In this document: positions 18,878 to 26,755 of the stretch, in pieces
Numbering within the stretch: position 1 is the first letter of the stretch
Layout: each line of letters opens with the position of its first letter
Source: Comamonas sp. B21-038
Lineage (GTDB): Bacteria; Pseudomonadota; Gammaproteobacteria; Burkholderiales; Burkholderiaceae_C
Direction of reading: 5' to 3'
DNA: 64,000 nucleotides
NCBI RefSeq assembly: GCF_022387135.1
Contig: NZ_CP092462.1
Location: forward strand, 992,001-1,056,000
Translations under genes and position numbers: made by a program
Notes under the pieces: generated by a model
Databases searched by the model: none
Told to the model about the DNA's origin: nothing
Seen by the model: only the letters and a program-made list of their open reading frames with translations

Positions 18878-19125
18878 TGCTCGGGCCGGGGTGGCACGGC
18901 CTTGCGGCGCAGGCCAAAGCGCAGCACAAAAGCCGCGCCCAATACCAGGGAAAACCAACCCACTGCCGGCGCCTTGGCGAAAACTCCCTGCACAATATCG
19001 CCCTGAGCGACATAGGGCGAGACCACGATCACCAGCCCTATCAAGACCAAGATGATGCCTTTGATGAGCAGGTCCTGATCGGATTTGCGCTGCGCATCCC
19101 ACTGGCGTTGAGATAAAGAAGACAT
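18874..19125 (-). CDS. small membrane protein, 83 aa, unknown function
   Basis: This 83-residue protein begins MSSLSQRQWDAQRKSDQDLL and has two hydrophobic segments, GIILVLIGLVIVVSPYVA (about 23-40) and VGWFSLVLGAAFVLRFGL (about 55-72), with a basic C-terminus. It is probably a two-helix inner-membrane protein. I do not recognise a family. It is divergent from rbgA and its stop overlaps the start of the oxidoreductase-like gene. Confidence 0.75.
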   Translation of the reverse strand: MSSLSQRQWDAQRKSDQDLLIKGIILVLIGLVIVVSPYVAQGDIVQGVFAKAPAVGWFSLVLGAAFVLRFGLRRKAVPPRPEQ

Positions 19126-19195
19126 GGCAGCATTATCCGGCACAGCGCGCCTGCCTGCGCACCGCCTGCCTGCCATTCCCCCCGAAAGCAAGAGT

Positions 19196-20140
19196 ATGAG
19201 TATCCAATGGTTCCCCGGGCATATGCACCTGACGCGCAAGCTGATTGCCGAGCGCATCAAAGACATCGATGTCGTCATCGAGGTGCTGGATGCGCGCATG
19301 CCAGGATCGAGCGCCAACCCGGCGCTGACCGAGCTGACCGGCCACAAGCCGACGCTCAAGATCATCAACAAGCAGGACATGGCCGATGCCAGCCGCACCG
19401 CGCAATGGGTGGCCTGGTACGAGGCCCAGCACGAAACCAAGGCCTTGCCGCTCGATGCCAGCGAGCCGGCTCCGGCCAAGCGCCTGGTGGAAGCCTGCCG
19501 CCAGCTGGCGCCCGGGCGCGGCGGCCTGGCCAAGCCCATGCGTGTGCTGATCTGCGGCGTGCCCAATGTGGGCAAGTCCACGTTGATCAACAGCATGAGC
19601 GGCAAGGGCCAGGCCAAGGCCGGCGACGAGGCTGGTGTGACCAAGGACGAGCAGCGCATTGTGCTGGCCGATGACTTCTACCTCTGGGACACCCCCGGCA
19701 TGCTCTGGCCCAAGATCATCGTGCCGGAGTCGGGCTACAACCTCGCTGCCTGCGGGTCGGTGGGCCGCAATGCCTATGACGACGAGCTGGTGGCGCTGGA
19801 GTTGCTGCTGTACCTGCAAAAGCACTATGCGCGCCAGCTGGACGAGCGCTACAAGCTGGGCCTGAGTGACGAGGAAATGGCGGCGCTCGCGGATGACGAG
19901 CTGCTGACGCTGATTGGCAAGAAGCGCGGCGCAGTGATGAGCGGCGGGCGCATCAACATGCAAAAGGCGGCTGAGCTGCTGATCACCGACTTTCGCACCC
20001 AGATGCTGGGCCGCATCACGGTGGAGACCCCGGCAGAGTTTGAGCAATGGCGCGCGGCCGGCGAGGCGGCCGAGGCCTTGCAGCAGGCCAAGAAGGCCGA
20101 GCACGCCAAGCACCGCAAGGCTGGCCGCAAGCGCTACTAA
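19196..20140 (+). CDS. ylqF: ribosome biogenesis GTPase YlqF/RbgA
   Basis: A circularly permuted GTPase needed for late assembly of the large ribosomal subunit. The permuted motif order is visible: G4 IINKQDMAD (about residue 60) comes first, then G1 GVPNVGKSTLINSM (about 120) and G3 DTPGMLWPK (about 163). The family start is MSIQWFPGHM (ATG at 19196), so the in-frame ATG at 19124 is not used. The 314-residue length fits. The C-terminus is Lys/Arg-rich, as expected for rRNA contact. Confidence 0.93.
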   Translation: MSIQWFPGHMHLTRKLIAERIKDIDVVIEVLDARMPGSSANPALTELTGHKPTLKIINKQDMADASRTAQWVAWYEAQHETKALPLDASEPAPAKRLVEACRQLAPGRGGLAKPMRVLICGVPNVGKSTLINSMSGKGQAKAGDEAGVTKDEQRIVLADDFYLWDTPGMLWPKIIVPESGYNLAACGSVGRNAYDDELVALELLLYLQKHYARQLDERYKLGLSDEEMAALADDELLTLIGKKRGAVMSGGRINMQKAAELLITDFRTQMLGRITVETPAEFEQWRAAGEAAEALQQAKKAEHAKHRKAGRKRY

Positions 20141-20272
20141 TCCGCGTATCGCTCCAGCGGCGGTTTTGGCCGCCGTTGACGCGTTGCCGCGTTTTATGCG
20201 CAAAAAGCCGCGCAAAAGAGGCCGAAGCCAGCGGTTGGCGGTCAGTTTTATGCAACAGTCTGCATATGGGGC

Positions 20273-20301
20273 TTGCGTAATTAACAAATTACCGCTATAG
20301 T
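20273..20301 (+). promoter_or_regulatory. sigma-70 promoter upstream of the leader region
   Basis: TTGCGT (20273-20278), a 17-base spacer and TATAGT (20296-20301) make a near-consensus promoter. Transcription would start near 20308, about 280 bases before the next sizeable gene. Confidence 0.65.
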
Positions 20302-20370
20302 CCACCCTTCGTCTTCTTATCGCTGCAGTAACGAACGACCTTCTGCAGCGCACCATTGGGAGTTTTTGCT

Positions 20371-20403
20371 ATGTCCTGTTTCATGTTCAACCCTCTCCAC
20401 TGA
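20371..20403 (+). CDS. putative leader peptide MSCFMFNPLH
   Basis: A 10-codon ORF starts with ATG at 20371, eight bases after the ribosome-site-like TGGGAG (20357-20362), and ends with TGA at 20401-20403. The peptide is rich in Met and Phe (two of each) and contains one Cys. Its place between a promoter and a hairpin/terminator pair suggests a regulatory uORF rather than a functional product. Chance occurrence is possible because it is so short. Confidence 0.4.
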   Translation: MSCFMFNPLH

Positions 20404-20488
20404 ACACGGTTTCTGCCCCGGCTAAACCATGTTCATATGGTTTAGCCTTGGCCCAGATCGCCGCCTGCACACTGCAGCCGGGATCGAC

Positions 20489-20524
20489 AAAAGCCCTGGC
20501 TACTGCGCCGGGGCTTTTTGTTTT
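20489..20524 (+). terminator. intrinsic terminator in the leader
   Basis: AAAAGCCC (20489-20496) pairs with GGGCTTTT (20511-20518), extended inward by TGGC/GCCG with one G-U pair. The run TTTTTGTTTT follows. It lies 62 bases upstream of the 81-aa gene, so it would stop transcription before the protease operon unless bypassed. Confidence 0.8.
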
Positions 20525-20585
20525 GGGGTTTTGCTGCGCCAGCCACCAGGCCATTGGCGCGCGGGGCCCCTGAGGAACCGCACAG

Positions 20586-20831
20586 ATGAGTGCAAAAACT
20601 GTTTCCCGCGCCTTTGAAGAGGGCCGGGTCAAGGCCTTGCGCCGCATGAAGCAACCAATTGCGTTGCTGATCGTGGCCGATGCCACTCCTTTCAACCCTG
20701 TTGCCAAGGCCATGGCCCAGCGGCGTCTGTCCGGCGCTGCGGGCAAGCACATCCGCAGCCAAGGCGCCCAGCGCCGTGCCGACCGGATGGCCTTGCAACA
20801 GATGACGCGCCGCGCCGACTGCGGGGATTGA
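20586..20831 (+). CDS. small basic protein, 81 aa, unknown function
   Basis: This 81-residue protein begins MSAKTVSRAFEEGRVKALRR. It is strongly basic with many Arg, Lys, Ala and Gln residues and no membrane segment or signal. A good ribosome site, GAGGAA, lies 9 bases upstream of the ATG. It ends 30 bases before the AAA+/M41 gene and is probably cotranscribed, so it may be an adaptor, regulator or substrate of that protease. I do not recognise a family. Confidence 0.65.
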   Translation: MSAKTVSRAFEEGRVKALRRMKQPIALLIVADATPFNPVAKAMAQRRLSGAAGKHIRSQGAQRRADRMALQQMTRRADCGD

Positions 20832-20861
20832 GCGGCCGCGCCGGATGAAGAGAACCATCAG

Positions 20862-22844
20862 ATGAAAGAAATGAAAACCTCCCCGGAGCTATTGCTTCGC
20901 GTACAGATGCATGAGCGTCAGCAAAACCTGCAGGCCATTGCGGCCCAGCTGAAAACCGAATTGATCGGTATTGATGACGTGATTGACCGTGTGACGGGCG
21001 CTGTGCGCGCCTGGTATGTGATGCCCCAGCTCATTACCCGCCCCGTGATCGTGTGCCTGTGGGGATTGACAGGCACGGGCAAGACCCAGCTGACGCGCCG
21101 CCTGGCGCAGCTGCTGGGTTTTTATGATCGCTTTGTCGAAGTCCAGATGGACGGCTTCAGCCAGAACGGTGACAGCTATGGCGCATCGACCATCTCCGGC
21201 ACGCTCGAGAGTGCCGGGCTGGTGGAAGCTGCGCCCGGCATCCTGGTGCTCGATGAGTTCCAGCGTTACCGCACGGTGAGCAGCCGTGGCGATGACAGCA
21301 AGGTCGAGCGCTACCAGGATGTCTGGGCCTTGTTGTCGGATGGCAAGCTGCCGCCTGCCTTGTCGGAGTTGCACAGCATCGAGCGCAAGCTGGCGGACGC
21401 GCTCTACGACGCCGAACGGGCCGACGAGGACGATGCGCAGGAGCGGCACAAAAAGCAGAAGATGCGCTACAAGATCGATGCCTGGGACGCGCAGGCACTC
21501 AAGCGCAGCCTCAAGCTCGATGCGCCGTTGCTCGAGATCATGCAGTGGAGCAATGACTACATTCACCAATTGCTGATCCAGTTTCGCAGCTCCCAGCAAT
21601 CCTGGGAGACCGATTACAGCAAGCTGCTGGTCTTTGTCTGTGGCAACCTCGATGAGATGTACACGGAGACGGCCAGCCGCGTCGAGGACTGCGACACCGA
21701 CGCCGACATTTTTCACCGGCTCACCAGCCGCTTGTCGCTGATCGATGTCAAGCGTGCGCTGGCCGAGCGCTTCAAGCCCGAGCAGATCGCGCGGCTGGGC
21801 AACCAGCATGTAATCTACCCGTCGTTCAGCCGTGCGGCCTACGAGCAGCTGATTGCGACCACGGTGCACAACTATGTGCAGGGCATCGAGGCCAACTGCG
21901 GGCTGCGCTTTGTCATCGGCCACGATGTGCTGGCGCAGATCTACCAGAACGCCGTCTTCCCCACCCAGGGGACGCGGCCGCTGTTCTCGTCAGTGCACAC
22001 GATCCTCTCGAGTGCGCTGGTGGATGCGGCGCTGTGGGCGTTGGAGCAGGGCGCGCAGGCCGGCCAGCCGTTGCAGGTGCAGATGGCCGCTGGCGCGGCC
22101 CAGCTGCAGGTGCAATTGGCGCTGCCGGATGCGCCCGAGGTGCTGCAGCAGTGCTTTGCGGTGCCGTTGGATCTGAACAAGGTCAAGCAGCGCACCAGCG
22201 CGGATTTCCGCGCGCTGCTGGCGGTGCATGAGGCGGGCCACGGTCTTGTCTATGCGCTGCTGTTTGGCCGCACCCCGCAGGAGCTCAAGATCAATATCGC
22301 GACCTTCGAAGGCGGCTACAACAGCTTTACCGAGCTACAGGCCACCTCGCGGCGCAATATGCTGGACATGGTCTGCGTGGGTCTGGCCGGCCGTGCGGCC
22401 GAGCGCCATGTGTTCGGCCAGGAGGCCTGTACCACGGGCGCCGAGCAGGACATCCGGCAGGCCACGGCGGACGCGGCACGCTATCTGCGCCACCTGGGTT
22501 TTGGTGCGCGCCTGTCGCGCACCGATGTGGCCCAGGAGCCGGGCGACAACACCAATACCGAAGTGGCACCCACCAATACCGGTATCGAAGCCTTGCTGCA
22601 AGCGCAGATGCTGCGTGCGCAGGATCTGCTGGTGCAGCACAACGCCTTGCTGATGGCAATGACCGCCTTGCTGCTGCGGGAGGGCCTGATCAGCCCGGCC
22701 GCGATGGCGCAGCTGTGTGCCGAGCATGGCCAGGTGGTGCTCGCCAGTGCGGCGCAGATCCCGGACGCTGCCGAACAAAAATGGGTGTTGGAGCCCTATG
22801 CAGAGATGCTGGCCACGCACGATCAGCGCCCCCACATGGCCTGA
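20862..22844 (+). CDS. AAA+ ATPase fused to M41 (FtsH-type) zinc peptidase domain, soluble
   Basis: This 660-residue protein has an AAA+ module at about residues 35-390: Walker A GLTGTGKT (68-75), Walker B ILVLDEF (127-133), a sensor-1-like LVFVCGN (256-262) and a sensor-2-like GTRPLFSS (370-377). The order and sensor-2 form resemble Clp/HslU enzymes rather than FtsH. A charged insertion (about 185-225) interrupts the module. The C-terminal part (about 445-640) is an M41-like peptidase with HEAGH (456-460) and LAGRAAE...TGAEQDIRQAT, where Asp530 matches the third zinc ligand of FtsH. There is no transmembrane helix. It is likely an ATP-dependent cytoplasmic protease, with substrates unknown. 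Confidence 0.8.
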   Translation: MKEMKTSPELLLRVQMHERQQNLQAIAAQLKTELIGIDDVIDRVTGAVRAWYVMPQLITRPVIVCLWGLTGTGKTQLTRRLAQLLGFYDRFVEVQMDGFSQNGDSYGASTISGTLESAGLVEAAPGILVLDEFQRYRTVSSRGDDSKVERYQDVWALLSDGKLPPALSELHSIERKLADALYDAERADEDDAQERHKKQKMRYKIDAWDAQALKRSLKLDAPLLEIMQWSNDYIHQLLIQFRSSQQSWETDYSKLLVFVCGNLDEMYTETASRVEDCDTDADIFHRLTSRLSLIDVKRALAERFKPEQIARLGNQHVIYPSFSRAAYEQLIATTVHNYVQGIEANCGLRFVIGHDVLAQIYQNAVFPTQGTRPLFSSVHTILSSALVDAALWALEQGAQAGQPLQVQMAAGAAQLQVQLALPDAPEVLQQCFAVPLDLNKVKQRTSADFRALLAVHEAGHGLVYALLFGRTPQELKINIATFEGGYNSFTELQATSRRNMLDMVCVGLAGRAAERHVFGQEACTTGAEQDIRQATADAARYLRHLGFGARLSRTDVAQEPGDNTNTEVAPTNTGIEALLQAQMLRAQDLLVQHNALLMAMTALLLREGLISPAAMAQLCAEHGQVVLASAAQIPDAAEQKWVLEPYAEMLATHDQRPHMA

Positions 22845-22872
22845 GTACGCCAGCATTGACGCAGATGTTTTT

Positions 22873-22905
22873 ACGCCGCCCGCTGCAAAGCAGGTGGCGT
22901 TTTTT
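22873..22905 (+). terminator. intrinsic terminator after the AAA+/M41 gene
   Basis: An imperfect stem (ACGCCGCCCGCTGC / GCAGGTGGCGT) with an AAA loop is followed by six T residues, 28 bases after the stop. Confidence 0.8.
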
Positions 22906-22923
22906 ATGGGCGCTGGTCTGCGC

Positions 22924-24045
22924 TTACCGGGCCTTGGCTGGCGTGCCGGCAACGGCTGCAGTATCGGCTCCCTTGCCCGTCAACTGCCGCACCGTAAAGC
23001 CTTGCTTTTGCAGCAGCTGCAGCAGGTTGTTGTCACCCACCATATGCAGCATGCCCACCGCGATGAAGAGCTTGGGCTGCGCGGCAATCATCGCTGGCAG
23101 CCGCTCGGCCATGCGCTGGTTGCGGGTATCGAGCAGCGCCGCTTGCATGCCCACGTCGCCCAGGCATTGGCAGTCCTGCATCAGCTGCTGCAGGCCAGCG
23201 AGGTCGCCACTTTCCCAATAGGTCGCGAGCTGCTGGGCGACCTGACGGTTCTTGCCGCTGTCGATGTCGTTCAGCGCCTTGCGGATGTCATCGGGCGTGG
23301 CCAGCTGCGCGGGCACCCCGCCGCCGCCCAGGCCCATGGCCAGCAACTGCTCCTGCGCCGTCTCGATCGCCTGCACCGGTCTGCCGACGGCATGCGCCAT
23401 CGCTGCCAGGTTCAGGTCGATGCCGTAGGCCGGGTGGTAGCCGCTGCGCGCAATGTCCTGCATGCCCAGCGCGATCAGACGGGCCAGGGTGGCGGCATTG
23501 GTGTGCCAGGTCGTCTGGTCCACGCAGGATTCGAAGGCCATGCGGCCCATGCGTGTCTGCAGCTCGGGGTTCTGGCGCATGACCAGCTTTTGCCGGTCAT
23601 TGTCTTCGCGCATCGCCTCGGTCAGCGCCTTCAGGGTGGCGGGGTCCAGCGGGTCCAGCTCCAGCGCAATCGCGGGGGCTGCGCGCAGCGCTTGCGCGGT
23701 GCGCGGGCCGGGAAAGATCCAGGGCAGTTGGCCCACATGGATGCTGCCCCAGAGATAGGCGAGATCATCGCCTTTGCGCAGTTCCCACAGCACACCCCGG
23801 TCCGGGTGGGGCTCGCGCGATTCCGCCTGGTAGACCGCAGGATCTTTGGCGGCTGGCGCCGGGCACGAGGGGTTGTCCGCTGGTGCCAGCTGCGGTGCTG
23901 GCGTGGCCGAGCTTGCTGCCGGCGTGCGGGCCTGGGCGGCATGGCCGCCGGCGAGCAAGGCCAGGCCCAGCAGCAGCGGCGGCAGCAGGCGCAGGCCGCG
24001 TGCGCGGCGGTGGGGGAGGGGCGAGAGGGTGGCTGAACGCTGCAA
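22924..24045 (-). CDS. TraB/GumN family protein
   Basis: This 373-residue protein has an N-terminal signal or anchor (LLPPLLLGLALLAGGHAAQA) followed by a Pro/Ala-rich stretch and the TraB/GumN domain. The first family motif is seen as LWELRKGDDLAYLWGSIHVG, and the C-terminal KLFIAVGMLHMVGDNNLLQLL carries the GxxH motif. The family is related to metalloproteases (Tiki-like) and is often periplasmic, but a bacterial function is not established. It stands between convergent and same-strand neighbours without an obvious operon. Confidence 0.85.
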   Translation of the reverse strand: MQRSATLSPLPHRRARGLRLLPPLLLGLALLAGGHAAQARTPAASSATPAPQLAPADNPSCPAPAAKDPAVYQAESREPHPDRGVLWELRKGDDLAYLWGSIHVGQLPWIFPGPRTAQALRAAPAIALELDPLDPATLKALTEAMREDNDRQKLVMRQNPELQTRMGRMAFESCVDQTTWHTNAATLARLIALGMQDIARSGYHPAYGIDLNLAAMAHAVGRPVQAIETAQEQLLAMGLGGGGVPAQLATPDDIRKALNDIDSGKNRQVAQQLATYWESGDLAGLQQLMQDCQCLGDVGMQAALLDTRNQRMAERLPAMIAAQPKLFIAVGMLHMVGDNNLLQLLQKQGFTVRQLTGKGADTAAVAGTPAKAR

Positions 24046-24108
24046 AACGGGCTCCAGATCATGGCCGCAAGGGCTTGCGGATGTGCGCGCCCTTGCAGCG
24101 ATGGGACC

Positions 24109-25305
24109 TTAGCGCTGCGCCTGGGTATCGAACCAGCGGCGTGCCAGGCGATCCCAGAACTTGGCGCCCAGGGCGATGTTGTTGTCGTTGAAATCATAGC
24201 CCGGGTTGTGCAGTCCCACGCCAGGCTGGCCATCGGCGCCATTGCCGATCCAGCCATAGGCACCGGGCACTTCTTCAAGCATGAAGCCAAAGTCCTCGGC
24301 CGTCATGGCCGGCAGCACGTCGGTGTGGGCATGGGTGGCGCCCACCATCTCGCGCATCACCTCGCCCATGAAGAGCGCTTCCTTGCGGTGGTTGGTGGTG
24401 TTGGGGTAGCCGGGTTTGATGATGACTTCGGCGCTGGCAAAGTGCGCCTCGGCGATGTGGCTGGAGACCCGGTGCAGCCCATCGATCAGGAACTGCTGCG
24501 AGGCCAGGGTCAGGTTGCGGCAGGTGCCATAGATGCGCGCCTCATCCGGGATGATGTTCTCCACCGTACCGGATTCGATCTTGCCGACGGTCAGCACGGC
24601 CGCATCGAGCGGATCGGTGCCGCGCGAGACCAGGGTCTGCAGCTGGCCGACGATGGAGCAGGCGACCGGAATCGGGTCCACCGTGGTGTGGGGCAGGGCC
24701 GCATGGCCGCCCCGGCCGCGCACCACAATCTCAAAGCGCAGCGCGGCCGCCATGATCGGCCCCACGCGCACCCCCATCTGGCCTTGCGGCAGAGCGGGCC
24801 AGTTGTGCAGCGCAAACACGGCCTGGCAGGGAAACCGGGTAAACAGCCCGTCGTTCATCATCGCGCGGGCGCCGGCACCGCCTTCTTCGCCGGGTTGAAA
24901 GATCAGGTGCACGGTGCCGTCAAAATCACGCTGGCCGGCCAGCAGCTCGGCCGCACCCATCACCATCGTCGTGTGGCCATCATGCCCGCATGCATGCATG
25001 CGGCCCGGGTACTGGCTGATATGGCCGAACTGGTTGGTCTCCTGCACCGGCAGCGCGTCCATGTCGGCACGGATGCCGATGGCAGGCCCGGGGTTGCTGG
25101 CATCGCGCCCCTGGCCATGGATGCTGGCCACAATGCCGGTGGTGCCCAGGCCGCGCACCATCGGGATGCCCAGCGCCGTCAGATAGGCTGCGATCTTGTC
25201 GGCGGTGCGGTTCTCTTCGTACTTCAGCTCCGGATGCATGTGCAGATCGCGGCGGAATGCGGTGAGCTGGTTGATATTGGGGGCTTGTTGCTGGTCGAGG
25301 TACAT
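24109..25305 (-). CDS. M20 family amidohydrolase (hippurate hydrolase-like)
   Basis: This 398-residue zinc-dependent amidohydrolase belongs to the M20D group, which includes hippuricase, IAA-amino-acid hydrolase and AbgB. Landmarks are HMHPELKYEENRT near the N-terminus, ADMDALPVQE and the metal-binding HACGHDGHTTMV. The ATG at 25305 follows a strong AGAGAGA ribosome site, so the longer reading from 25347 is rejected. It should cleave N-acyl amino acids in the cytoplasm. The exact substrate is unknown. It lies next to an MFS exporter gene on the same strand, which may or may not be linked. Confidence 0.9.
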   Translation of the reverse strand: MYLDQQQAPNINQLTAFRRDLHMHPELKYEENRTADKIAAYLTALGIPMVRGLGTTGIVASIHGQGRDASNPGPAIGIRADMDALPVQETNQFGHISQYPGRMHACGHDGHTTMVMGAAELLAGQRDFDGTVHLIFQPGEEGGAGARAMMNDGLFTRFPCQAVFALHNWPALPQGQMGVRVGPIMAAALRFEIVVRGRGGHAALPHTTVDPIPVACSIVGQLQTLVSRGTDPLDAAVLTVGKIESGTVENIIPDEARIYGTCRNLTLASQQFLIDGLHRVSSHIAEAHFASAEVIIKPGYPNTTNHRKEALFMGEVMREMVGATHAHTDVLPAMTAEDFGFMLEEVPGAYGWIGNGADGQPGVGLHNPGYDFNDNNIALGAKFWDRLARRWFDTQAQR

Positions 25306-25432
25306 GGTCTCTCTCTCGTATCGATGCGGGCGGCGACGGACCGCCATGCAGGGACTGCAAGCCTACCATTGTCCTCGTATCAGTCCAGCGCTTGCCGGCA
25401 ACATGGCCGAACGGACAGTCGCAGGCGAGTCT

Positions 25433-26698
25433 TCACGCTGCGCTGGCCGGGGATGCCGTTGCGCCCGGATGGGACAGCCTGCGGTCCGCCAGCAAGGCCG
25501 CCACATTGAGCAGGGCCAGCACCGCGCCGGCGATGCAGGCGCCCGTCCAGCCGCCGTGGTGCCAGGCCCAGGCGCCGATGGCCGAGCCAGCCGATGCGCC
25601 GATGAAGTAGCCCGTCATATAGCAGGCATTGATGCGCGAGCGCGCTTCGGGGGCCAGCCGGTAGATGACGTTCTGGTTGCAGATATGGGTGCCTTGCAGC
25701 GCCAGCTCGATGACCAGCATGCCGGCGATGAACAGAAATACGGAGTGCTGGCTGTACCACAAGAGCGCCCAGTTGACGACCAGCAGCAGCACCGAGAAGG
25801 CGGTGGTCGGGCGCTCCAGGCCCTTGTCGACCAGCCGGCCTGCGGCATTGGCCATCAACGCACCGGCCACACCGGACAGGCCAATCAGGCCGATCGACGA
25901 ATCACTCAAACCGTGCTCCGGGCCGCCGAGCATCAAGGCCATCGTAGAAAACAGCACGCTGACCGACGCAAAGGCCAGGCCCCCCAGCAAGGTGCGGGTG
26001 CGCAGGCGGGGCTGCGTGCGGATCAACGTGGCCATGCTGCCCAGCACTTGGCCATAGGGCAGGCGTGCGCCGCTATGCGCCACCTTGGGCAGCACCCGGT
26101 ACAGAGCCAGCGCCACCAGCACCATCGCGACACCGCCGACCTTGTAGACCAGGCTCCAGCCCCCCACGGCCGACAGGAGACCGGCAACGGTGCGTGACAG
26201 CAGGATGCCGGTGAGCAGGCCGCTCATCACCAGGCCCACGGCGCGGCCACTCGATTCACGCGGCGCCAGGCTGGCGGCCATCGGCACCAGCACCTGGGCG
26301 GCGACCGAGAACAGGCCGGTCACCAAGGTGCCCAGCACCAGCGCGATGAAGGGCGAGGGCATCAGGCCGGCAAACCCGCTGACCAGCAGGCCCAGCGCGG
26401 CCAGCAGCATCAGGCCGACGGTCAGCTTGCGGCGCTCCAGCATATCGCCCAGCGGCACCAGAAACAGCAGGCCGATGGCATACGACACCTGGGCGCAGGT
26501 GACCAGAATGCCGGCCGTGCTCTCGCTCACCTGCAGCGCATGGGCGATGGAGTTGAGCAGCGGTTGGTTGAAGTAATTGGCCCCTGCGCACAGGCCGCAG
26601 GCGGTGGCCATCAGCAGCAGCACGGCAGGGCTGAGCGTTGTGGCGGAAGCGGCTGTGCCGGGGCGGGCGGGAGAAGTTGTTGTTCGTTGATTTTGCAC
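25433..26698 (-). CDS. MFS transporter, AraJ/drug-efflux type
   Basis: A 421-residue major facilitator with 12 predicted hydrophobic segments. The loop 2-3 motif A reads PLGDMLERRKL, and the N-terminal helix includes ACGLCAGANYFNQPLL, common in sugar-efflux and chloramphenicol-type MFS proteins. It probably exports small molecules by proton antiport. The substrate is not predictable. It is transcribed in the same direction as the M20 hydrolase downstream, with a gap of about 130 bases. Confidence 0.88.
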   Translation of the reverse strand: MQNQRTTTSPARPGTAASATTLSPAVLLLMATACGLCAGANYFNQPLLNSIAHALQVSESTAGILVTCAQVSYAIGLLFLVPLGDMLERRKLTVGLMLLAALGLLVSGFAGLMPSPFIALVLGTLVTGLFSVAAQVLVPMAASLAPRESSGRAVGLVMSGLLTGILLSRTVAGLLSAVGGWSLVYKVGGVAMVLVALALYRVLPKVAHSGARLPYGQVLGSMATLIRTQPRLRTRTLLGGLAFASVSVLFSTMALMLGGPEHGLSDSSIGLIGLSGVAGALMANAAGRLVDKGLERPTTAFSVLLLVVNWALLWYSQHSVFLFIAGMLVIELALQGTHICNQNVIYRLAPEARSRINACYMTGYFIGASAGSAIGAWAWHHGGWTGACIAGAVLALLNVAALLADRRLSHPGATASPASAA

Positions 26699-26755
26699 AG
26701 CGTGAGTGTGCGCGCATCAGAAAAACAATGTGCGCCCTTGGTCTTGGCGCAGCGG

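Larger units (their letters stand above)
20308..20524 (+). promoter_or_regulatory. structured leader with short ORF, hairpins and terminator (candidate attenuator or sRNA)
   Basis: After the promoter the sequence holds four ordered elements. There is an 8-bp hairpin (20321-20328 with 20343-20350). A 10-codon ORF follows with a good ribosome site. Next is an 11-bp perfect hairpin (20420-20430 with 20437-20447, 6-base loop). Last is an intrinsic terminator (20489-20518 plus T-tract). This layout is what one expects of transcription attenuation or of an independent small RNA of about 210 nt. I see no known riboswitch in it. Function is inferred from architecture only. Confidence 0.55.
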
